Assembly: GCA_023253435.1 (NCBI GenBank) | Contig: JALRGJ010000101.1 | Coordinates: 1 to 5,000, forward strand | From: Ilumatobacteraceae bacterium | GTDB taxonomy: Bacteria > Actinomycetota > Acidimicrobiia > Acidimicrobiales > Ilumatobacteraceae | Direction of reading: 5' to 3' | DNA: 5,000 bases | Part shown: positions 1 to 5,000 of the stretch, one piece after another | How the letters are laid out: every line of letters starts with the position of its first letter | Numbering within the stretch: the first letter of the stretch is position 1 | Notes under the pieces: generated by a model | What the model saw: the letters and a program-made list of their open reading frames with translations, nothing else | Databases searched by the model: none | Told to the model about the DNA's origin: nothing | Position numbers and translations under genes: made by a program

Positions 1-1
1 A

Positions 2-76
2 GACATTGTGCCCGCAATTGAGCGAGTAGCAGAAAAATCTTCTGTGCCCGTGCGGTTTGAATATCTCACTTTGTAA
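2..76 (+). CDS. C-terminal end of an unidentified protein (partial, cut by left edge)
   Basis: This frame is open from the left edge to a TAA at 74-76 and encodes 24 residues ending in VPVRFEYLTL. The other two forward frames are closed by stops within the first 30 bases. The stop lies only 2 nt before the first possible GTG of the next gene and 26 nt before the preferred one, which fits co-transcription with the lipoprotein and prfA. The fragment carries no motif I can identify. In many bacteria rho, rpmE or tdk lie near prfA, but this tail does not clearly match any of them, so no function is assigned. It could also be a chance open stretch, since only 75 bases are visible. Confidence 0.5.
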   Translation, partial: DIVPAIERVAEKSSVPVRFEYLTL

Positions 77-102
77 CTGTGCTGTCACATACCGTGTACA
101 GC

Positions 103-774
103 GTGAAGTTGTTGCGGCTCTTTCAGGCACTAGCCATAAGCATTGTTGCCGTTGTGCCCTCGGCTTGCTCTGAACAGGCCGCACAAGTTGTCTCCACCAC
201 AACTACACCTCCAAGCACTTCCTCCACAACAGTTCCGTGGGTGCGTGGAGCAGCACAAAAGGCGTGGAATAAGCACGTGAAAATGTTTTATACGCTGGAT
301 CACTCTGCAATTTCAAAAGGTGATTGTGGTTTATTTGCCATGTTGGTTACAGAGGGAAGTCTCACCTTGTATCAGTGGAATGGCGAACGTTGGATAGATA
401 GATCTGTACTACTAGGTGGAGGCAAAGGAGAACTTCCGCTCAAGGTGTACACATTTGATTTCACTAACGACGACGTTTTGGATTTCTTTGTTACTTACGG
501 AGACAACGTGAAGCAGGGTGGTCGAACATATGGGTCATTCTTTGCGTATCCGTGGGATGAAGAAAAGCAGTGTCAGTGGGGTTGGGCAGATATTGATAAC
601 GGTCGCGACATCACGAAGACAATTGAATCTCCCGAGGTGAATCAACGCCGCGGGGTGGTGTATGCAAACGGCTATCACAATGGCAATTACCTCACCTTTG
701 GCACTGTGGAGTACCTGCCCTCTAGTAGTTCTTTTGTGTTTCAGCGCGCTTACACAGAAAAGGCTTCCTCCTAG
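103..774 (+). CDS. Putative secreted lipoprotein of unknown function with a calcium-loop-like motif
   Basis: I do not recognise this family. From the GTG at 103 the protein has 223 residues and begins like an export signal: a short basic start (Lys2, Arg5), a hydrophobic core, then PSAC with Cys22 as the candidate lipidated residue. Pro at -3 makes the lipobox imperfect. A Ser/Thr/Pro-rich linker follows (about residues 31-45), as in many actinobacterial surface lipoproteins, then a globular part with many aromatic residues. Near residues 119-127 it has D-F-T-N-D-D-V-L-D, with residues at loop positions 1, 3, 5 and 9 as in FG-GAP/VCBS-type calcium loops. Two cysteines, about residues 75 and 157, could pair outside the cell. 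Start choice: an in-frame GTG at 79 gives 231 residues but an unusually long n-region, and another GTG lies at 94. None has a clear ribosome binding site. The gene ends 18 nt before prfA, so it probably shares its transcript. The role is unknown; attachment to the outer face of the membrane is inferred. Confidence 0.75.
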   Translation: MKLLRLFQALAISIVAVVPSACSEQAAQVVSTTTTPPSTSSTTVPWVRGAAQKAWNKHVKMFYTLDHSAISKGDCGLFAMLVTEGSLTLYQWNGERWIDRSVLLGGGKGELPLKVYTFDFTNDDVLDFFVTYGDNVKQGGRTYGSFFAYPWDEEKQCQWGWADIDNGRDITKTIESPEVNQRRGVVYANGYHNGNYLTFGTVEYLPSSSSFVFQRAYTEKASS

Positions 775-792
775 CCCGTAGCCTTGATACCC

Positions 793-1857
793 ATGAACAG
801 CAGACTCGAGTCCATTGAGCGGGACTACAACGAACTCGAGGTCAGCTTGGGAAGCCCAGAAGTGTTGGGCGATCAAAATCGTTTACGTGATGCCTCTCGC
901 AAATACAAACAACTCACTCCACTTATTGAGTGCATTCGCAATTTGCGCCAAGCAAAAGGCGATGCAGAAGCTGCCAAAGAACTTATGGCAGAAACTTCTG
1001 GCGATGAGCGCGAGTCTTTCCGAGCTGAGGCCTCTGCAGCAGAGGCTCGAGTAGAGGAGCTAGAGGAGTTGCTCAAGGTGCTGTTGCTGCCACCAGATCC
1101 CAACGATGGCAAAAACGTCATCATGGAAATTCGCGGTGCCGAAGGTGGCGAAGAAGCCAACTTGTTTGCCAGAGACCTCATGGAAATGTATTTGTCGTAT
1201 GCCCAGCGCCGGGGCTGGCAAGTGGAAACCATTCAACTTGATCCTTCGGAAATGGGTGGCATAAACCAAGCAACACTTCTCATTAAAGGCGACGATGCCT
1301 GGAGCCATCTCAAGTTTGAAGGTGGCCCGCACCGTGTACAGCGTGTGCCTGCAACAGAGGCACAAGGAAGAATTCACACATCGTCTGCCACCGTTGCGGT
1401 CATGACAGAGGCCGAAGAAGTAGATATTGAAATAGATCAGAATGATCTTCAAGTAGATGTATACAGAGCATCTGGAGCTGGTGGTCAGCACGTGAACACC
1501 ACAGACTCCGCCGTACGTATCACGCACAAACCCACTGGTCTTGTAGTGGCCATGCAAGATGAGCGCAGCCAGTTGCAAAATCGTGCACGCGCCATGACTG
1601 TATTGCGTTCACGTTTGTTGCAGTTGCGCCAAGAAGAAGCCGATGCCAAAGCATCGGCAGAGCGTCGTGCACAAATTGGTGGCGGTGGTAGAGGCGAAAA
1701 AATTCGTACCTACAACTACAAAGAAAATCGCATCACAGATCACCGCATTGGTTTCACGCTGTATCAGTTGCAGGCTGCACTTGCCGGAGATCTCGACGCC
1801 GTTGTAGATGCGTTGTCTGCAGACCTTCGCGCGCGTCAACTTGCTAACAATGAGTGA
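793..1857 (+). CDS. prfA: Peptide chain release factor 1 (RF1)
   Basis: RF1 recognises UAA and UAG in the ribosomal A site and triggers hydrolysis of the peptidyl-tRNA ester bond in the cytoplasm. The 354-residue product has the usual length and domain order: an N-terminal helical domain (about 1-100) rich in Glu, Arg and Ala; then GAEGGEEANLFARDL near 115-129; the codon-recognition tripeptide PAT at 186-188 within RVPATEAQGRIHTS; and the catalytic GGQ at 230-232 within ASGAGGQHVNTTDSAVR. A basic Gly-rich stretch (GGGGRGEKIRTYNYKENR) precedes ITDHRIGFTLYQL. PAT, rather than the SPF of RF2, marks it as RF1. The ATG at 793 is preferred because MNSRLESIERDY aligns with the normal RF1 N-terminus; an in-frame TTG at 784 would add only three residues. 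No clear Shine-Dalgarno sequence precedes it. It follows the lipoprotein by 18 nt and overlaps prmC by 8 nt, and Gln232 is the predicted methylation target of PrmC. Confidence 0.97.
   Translation: MNSRLESIERDYNELEVSLGSPEVLGDQNRLRDASRKYKQLTPLIECIRNLRQAKGDAEAAKELMAETSGDERESFRAEASAAEARVEELEELLKVLLLPPDPNDGKNVIMEIRGAEGGEEANLFARDLMEMYLSYAQRRGWQVETIQLDPSEMGGINQATLLIKGDDAWSHLKFEGGPHRVQRVPATEAQGRIHTSSATVAVMTEAEEVDIEIDQNDLQVDVYRASGAGGQHVNTTDSAVRITHKPTGLVVAMQDERSQLQNRARAMTVLRSRLLQLRQEEADAKASAERRAQIGGGGRGEKIRTYNYKENRITDHRIGFTLYQLQAALAGDLDAVVDALSADLRARQLANNE
1850..1857 (+). other. prfA/prmC 8-nt coding overlap
   Basis: The prmC start ATG (1850-1852) lies upstream of the prfA stop TGA (1855-1857) in a different frame. 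No AGGAGG-like sequence lies in the 20 bases before the ATG. The arrangement suggests that ribosomes finishing prfA restart on prmC; the coupling itself is an inference. Confidence 0.8.
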
Positions 1858-2716
1858 ACCACACACTGGGCACATCACGTGGCGAGAACTACTCGCCCGT
1901 ACTGGGGAGCGCATTGCAGAATCCAACGTTGCACGATGGTTATGTGAGCACGCAAGCGGATGTGATTCCACAGAGTTCGCCGGCATTCAGGATGAACTGG
2001 TGAATGCTCGTTCAGGTCAGTACCTCAACTCCATGGTGGAGAGGTATGAGGCAGGGGAACCATTGCAATATGTGATGGGGCGTTGGGCATTTCGTCACCT
2101 TGATCTATTAGTAGACAATCGTGTTCTCATCCCTCGACCAGAAACAGAATTGTTGGTAGAGCATGTTCTGAATTTTGTTGGCAACCAGGAGGGCCCGTTT
2201 GTGATGGCAGACCTTGGTACTGGTTCTGGCGCACTTGGGTTATCGCTGTTGTCAGAGTTGCCTTTAGGTGAAGTGACCATGTGGCTCACAGATTCTTCAA
2301 CAGACGCATTAGATGTTGCACGGGCAAATGCCGCCGGGCTTGGTAGGCCTGCCACTGGTGCGCGTTTTGCTCATGGCAGTTGGTTTGATGCATTGCAACC
2401 ATCACTGAAGGGTTCACTTGATGTTGTGGTGAGTAACCCTCCATACATTGCAGACAATGACCCAGAGGTGCATGCATCGGTGCGTGAATGGGAACCAGCC
2501 TCAGCTTTGTTTTCTGGCCACGATGGTTTAGATGATCTGCGCATCATTGTGAATAATGCGCCTCATTGGCTACGCAGCGGCGGGTTGTTGGGTGTGGAGA
2601 TGGGCTACACGCAAACGGATGCAGTCATGCAGTTGTTTGTGGATGCTGGTTTTACATACGTGCACGTACACCCAGATCTTGCTGGTAAGCCTCGATTTGT
2701 CACGGGCATTCTCTAG
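1850..2716 (+). CDS. prmC: Peptide chain release factor N5-glutamine methyltransferase
   Basis: PrmC (HemK) transfers a methyl group from S-adenosylmethionine to the side-chain amide of the GGQ glutamine in release factors, which increases termination efficiency. The 288-residue product has a helical N-terminal domain (about 1-70) that in this family binds the release factor. The family signature GRWAFRHLDLLVD..VLIPRPETE lies at about 77-100. The class I methyltransferase fold follows, with the SAM-binding DLGTGSG at 121-127, an acidic residue (Asp148) placed to bind ribose, and the catalytic NPPY at 196-199, whose Asn and carbonyl groups hold the substrate glutamine amide. GLDDLR at 226-231 and VEMGYTQ near 249-255 are also typical. 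The ATG at 1850 is chosen because it overlaps the end of prfA (stop at 1855-1857), gives the normal length and starts MSEPHTGHITWRELL; an in-frame ATG at 1808 lies well inside prfA. No Shine-Dalgarno sequence is visible, so translational coupling is likely. The stop is shared, on the opposite strand, with the convergent peptidase gene. Confidence 0.96.
   Translation: MSEPHTGHITWRELLARTGERIAESNVARWLCEHASGCDSTEFAGIQDELVNARSGQYLNSMVERYEAGEPLQYVMGRWAFRHLDLLVDNRVLIPRPETELLVEHVLNFVGNQEGPFVMADLGTGSGALGLSLLSELPLGEVTMWLTDSSTDALDVARANAAGLGRPATGARFAHGSWFDALQPSLKGSLDVVVSNPPYIADNDPEVHASVREWEPASALFSGHDGLDDLRIIVNNAPHWLRSGGLLGVEMGYTQTDAVMQLFVDAGFTYVHVHPDLAGKPRFVTGIL
2713..2716. other. Shared CTAG: overlapping stop codons of convergent genes
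   Basis: The palindrome CTAG gives TAG on the + strand (2714-2716), ending prmC, and TAG on the - strand (2715-2713), ending the S9 peptidase. The two coding regions therefore overlap tail to tail by 4 nt. No GC-rich hairpin followed by a T-run is visible on either side. Confidence 0.95.
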
Positions 2717-4788
2717 CCAAGAGTGCGCCGCAAAAACTCCAGTTGATGCAGTAATAAATTCTCAGCAACTACTTCTTGAGGCGTCATGTGTGTGACGCCA
2801 GACAACGGCAATACTTCATGTGCTTTTCCAGCAGCGAGAAGGGCAGAAGACAATTGCAAAGTGTGAGCAGCAACAACGTTGTCATCGGCCAAACCATGAA
2901 TAATGAGTAACGGCTGATGAAGTGTGTCTGCATCATGTAGCAGTGATGTTGCTTCATACTTGCTGTCATCAATGGCTGGGTTGCCTAAGTAACGCTCCGT
3001 GTAATGAGTGTCGTATAAACGCCAGTCTGTAACGGGCGCGCCTGCAATACCGGCATGAAACAGATCTCCACGGCGCATGACTGCAAGGGCAGCAAGGTAA
3101 CCACCAAAGCTCCAACCTCTAATACCCACACGAGTGGTATCTGCACGCGGCTCCACATCATCAAGTGCACGCAGCACTTCTACTTGGTCTTCTAACACTG
3201 TTTGGGCAATGTCGTTAGCTATGGCTCGTTCGTACTCACTGCCTTTGCCCGGTGTTCCGGTGTTATCTGCAATCACTACAACAAAACCCTGGTCTGCAAA
3301 CCATTGAGAAGAGTTATATGCAGAGCGAGATGCCACAACACGTTGCGCATGAGGGCCACCGTAAGGGTCGAACAACACAGGAAGTTTGCTAGTGAGCCCA
3401 TCTCTCGGGGTGAGAATGGCAACAGGAATGTTGCGTGCCCCAATGTTGAGTAGCCGCACGTGCGGATTCACCAGTGGTGTCTCTGCATGGTTTGCAATGT
3501 TGTGGCGAGTGTTACCTGCAACAAAAGTGAACTGTGCGCGCTCTGAGTACAAAGTGGATTCACGCACCACATAAGCAGACGCAGTGCCAGTGACAGTGGC
3601 AACGCCGGGAGATGGTGTCAGTTGCTCTACGTTCTGAGTGGAGATGTTGTAGCTAAAAGCATGTAGTACCCAAGGTTCTTCAATGGGGTTAGCCATAAAT
3701 ACTGAGGTGGAGCCAACAGATACAACACTGCGCACTTGCATTGTATTGGGAGTAACAGGCGAGCCATTCACCATTAAACGCCGTGCGCCGTCGCGGTCTG
3801 CACATGTAACAAGCACTGGTGCAGATGTGTCACTCACAACAGATGGGACACCAGGCACCAGTTCTACCCAATGATCATCGGTATCTGTAAACACAACAGA
3901 ACTTGCACCAGATGAGGGGTCCACATTGTGAATATCCACTCTCTTTTGATCACGAGTTTGTGTTTGAGCAATCAACCCATGAGATGTCCATGACACCGAG
4001 TTCACATATTCCCATTCACCATTCAACGTGACAGGATGCGAGGCACCAGATGCAACATCAATGATGTGTAGAGACACAATGGCGTTGTTGGCGCCAGCTG
4101 CGGGATAACGGTGGGGAACCGCAGGTTGTTCTGGGTGGGCAGGATCTGCAATAAACCAGGTGGGAATGGGCTCCACATCTACTCGGGTGGCCGCAATGCT
4201 GCGTGAATCTGGTGACCACCAATACCCGCGGTGTCGTCCCATTTCTTCTGCAGCAATGAACTCTGCGCTACCCCAAGAAACGGTGTCTGAATCTTCATAT
4301 GCAATCACGCGCTCATTGCCCTCTGTGCTTGCCACACATAATGCGCCGCCTCGCACGTAAGAAATAGTGCTGCCATCTGGTGATAACCGCACATCAAAAA
4401 CTCCAGGAGCAATGTTTGGAGTAGATACATTGCCTGAAAGAAGGTCTACAAGAATCACTTGTCCGCCCAAAATGGTGACGGCGGTACTGACGGATGCATC
4501 TGTTGCGTATGTAACAATGCCGCTTGCACCTTCGCGTGCACGTTCGCGTCGCCGTAACTCTTCTGCAGTGAGTTGTGTGATGTCTGTGTTGAGAGTACGA
4601 GGGTCTAACACTTCACGTTCTTCACCTGTGGCAGTGTCTAGTACCCACAGAGTGTTCACTGCATCTGAGCCAGAGTGTGAGCGCGCAAACACCACGCGCG
4701 AACCATCTGGGGAAATGGAGAAGTTGCGAGGCTCACCCAGGGTGAGTCGTTGTGTTCTGGCGTATTGACGAGGGAAGGTATCGCTCAC
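2713..4788 (-). CDS. S9 family dipeptidyl-peptidase IV-like serine peptidase
   Basis: The family cleaves dipeptides from peptide N-termini, often after Pro or Ala. The 691-residue product has the two-part DPP-IV layout. Residues about 1-450 form a predicted beta-propeller with repeated SPDG-type turns (25-30, 135-140, 191-195). They include AAEEMGRHRGYWWSPD (179-194), whose Glu181-Glu182 correspond to the Glu pair that binds the substrate amino group in DPP-IV. Residues about 450-691 form the alpha/beta-hydrolase domain. It has DPYGGPH (474-480; Tyr476 as likely oxyanion-hole residue), the nucleophile Ser560 in GWSFGG, YTERYLG (596-602, S1-pocket tyrosines), Asp635 in HGLADDNV, and His667 in GVTHM. 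The triad is complete. DNTG near 508-511 replaces the more common D-x-R-G. No signal peptide or membrane segment is visible, so a cytoplasmic peptide-recycling role is inferred. The GTG at 4788 is the first usable start after an upstream in-frame TGA and overlaps the preceding thiolase stop as GTGA. Substrate specificity (DPP-IV versus a related S9 oligopeptidase) is not proven by sequence. Confidence 0.93.
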   Translation of the reverse strand: MSDTFPRQYARTQRLTLGEPRNFSISPDGSRVVFARSHSGSDAVNTLWVLDTATGEEREVLDPRTLNTDITQLTAEELRRRERAREGASGIVTYATDASVSTAVTILGGQVILVDLLSGNVSTPNIAPGVFDVRLSPDGSTISYVRGGALCVASTEGNERVIAYEDSDTVSWGSAEFIAAEEMGRHRGYWWSPDSRSIAATRVDVEPIPTWFIADPAHPEQPAVPHRYPAAGANNAIVSLHIIDVASGASHPVTLNGEWEYVNSVSWTSHGLIAQTQTRDQKRVDIHNVDPSSGASSVVFTDTDDHWVELVPGVPSVVSDTSAPVLVTCADRDGARRLMVNGSPVTPNTMQVRSVVSVGSTSVFMANPIEEPWVLHAFSYNISTQNVEQLTPSPGVATVTGTASAYVVRESTLYSERAQFTFVAGNTRHNIANHAETPLVNPHVRLLNIGARNIPVAILTPRDGLTSKLPVLFDPYGGPHAQRVVASRSAYNSSQWFADQGFVVVIADNTGTPGKGSEYERAIANDIAQTVLEDQVEVLRALDDVEPRADTTRVGIRGWSFGGYLAALAVMRRGDLFHAGIAGAPVTDWRLYDTHYTERYLGNPAIDDSKYEATSLLHDADTLHQPLLIIHGLADDNVVAAHTLQLSSALLAAGKAHEVLPLSGVTHMTPQEVVAENLLLHQLEFLRRTLG
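4785..4788 (-). other. GTGA start/stop overlap between thiolase-like gene and S9 peptidase gene
   Basis: On the - strand the bases GTGA contain the peptidase start GTG (4788-4786) and the thiolase stop TGA (4787-4785). This 4-nt overlap is typical of translationally coupled operon genes. No strong Shine-Dalgarno sequence lies just upstream; the nearest purine-rich piece, CAGG, is about 15 nt away. Confidence 0.85.
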
Positions 4789-5000
4789 GCGAGAAGGGTA
4801 CCTGAGTCATTCAGACGCACTTTGCGACCTACCCATTCATTAGCGCACATATCTTTTCCAAGGTCTGTTTGGGTGCTATCGCCCCATGCTCGTCTGCCGT
4901 CATCCAAGATGCACGTGGCAAGAATGCGCTCAATGTCACCATCGCGGTCGTGCATCACGGAATATCCCTCACTGGTTACTTCGCCAGCAGTTGCAGCATC
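4785..5000 (-). CDS. C-terminal end of a thiolase-like / acetyl-CoA acetyltransferase family protein (partial, cut by right edge)
   Basis: The frame is open from the right edge to a TGA and gives 71 residues. The pattern EGYSVMHDRDG, then ERILATCILDDGRRAWGDS, then NEWVGRKVRL, resembles the extra C-terminal beta-barrel-like domain after the thiolase fold in thiolase-like protein type 1 of mycobacteria and related actinobacteria. There the typical form is Y-x-V-x-H/Y-D-R-x-G, then DGRR, then a short helix, then E-x-V/I-G-R. The thiolase core with its catalytic cysteines and histidine is outside the window, so activity cannot be judged. Members are annotated as acetyl-CoA acetyltransferases and are thought to act on acyl-CoA in fatty-acid or sterol metabolism. 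The gene is upstream of, and overlaps by 4 nt, the S9 peptidase gene, suggesting one transcript. The assignment rests on remembered family patterns in a short tail, so it is moderately confident. Confidence 0.7.
   Translation of the reverse strand, partial: DAATAGEVTSEGYSVMHDRDGDIERILATCILDDGRRAWGDSTQTDLGKDMCANEWVGRKVRLNDSGTLLA

Noticed and set aside
767..771. CCTCC just before prfA considered as a regulatory or ribosome-binding element
   Set aside because: It is the complement of a Shine-Dalgarno core on the wrong strand and belongs to the last codons of the lipoprotein gene.
784..792. TTG start at 784 for prfA
   Set aside because: It adds only Met-Ile-Pro before the natural MNSRLESIERDY start, and TTG is a weaker start than the ATG three codons later.
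535..876. 113-residue open frame on the - strand across the lipoprotein/prfA junction
   Set aside because: It overlaps two supported genes on the other strand and shows no domain or start signal.
1060..1578. 172-residue open frame on the - strand inside prfA
   Set aside because: It lies wholly antisense to well-conserved RF1 coding sequence, has no recognisable domain, and its composition looks like a shadow of codon bias.
1808..1849. Upstream in-frame ATG giving a 302-residue PrmC
   Set aside because: It would put 14 extra residues deep inside prfA; the ATG at 1850 gives the usual length and a normal overlap.
4681..4699. Short inverted repeat GCGCG...CGCGC with a 9-base loop
   Set aside because: It lies inside the peptidase coding region, encoding VVFARS, has only a 5-bp stem and no T-run; a terminator or operator role is unsupported.
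4367..4768. 133-residue open frame on the + strand inside the peptidase gene
   Set aside because: It is antisense to the conserved propeller region of the S9 peptidase, Ser/Arg/Thr-rich with no motif, as expected of a shadow frame.

Overview
The window is a compact, ordinary-looking bacterial chromosome segment. It most probably comes from a moderate-GC actinobacterium, perhaps an Acidimicrobiia/Ilumatobacter-like aquatic lineage. The clues are about 50% GC by eye, GTG starts, a Ser/Thr-rich linker behind a lipoprotein signal, a thiolase tail resembling those of actinobacterial thiolase-like proteins, and no clear Shine-Dalgarno sequence before any start. The taxon is an inference; no rRNA or other strong marker is present.

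Left half, + strand (1-2716): the last 24 codons of an unidentified gene; a lipoprotein-like secreted protein of unknown function with a calcium-loop-like motif; peptide chain release factor 1 (prfA); and the release-factor glutamine methyltransferase (prmC). The genes are separated by at most a few tens of bases, or overlap, so they look like one transcription unit. RF1 reads UAA and UAG and triggers peptide release through its GGQ loop. PrmC methylates the glutamine of that loop, so enzyme and substrate are encoded back to back and overlap by 8 nt.

Right half, - strand (2713-5000): the C-terminal end of a thiolase-family protein runs in from the right edge. It is followed, with a 4-nt GTGA overlap, by a complete S9-family dipeptidyl-peptidase IV-like serine peptidase with an intact catalytic triad and Glu-Glu motif. 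This pair also looks like an operon.

The two units converge and share a single CTAG tetranucleotide as the stop codon of both prmC and the peptidase. There is therefore no intergenic space or intrinsic terminator between them. No stretch over 300 bases lacks a gene; the only non-coding stretches are about 26 bases (77-102, depending on the lipoprotein start) and 18 bases (775-792). I saw no tRNA, rRNA, CRISPR array, insertion sequence, riboswitch or convincing promoter. I found no evidence for a new biological system here; the points most worth a second look are the unknown lipoprotein and the gene-boundary architecture.
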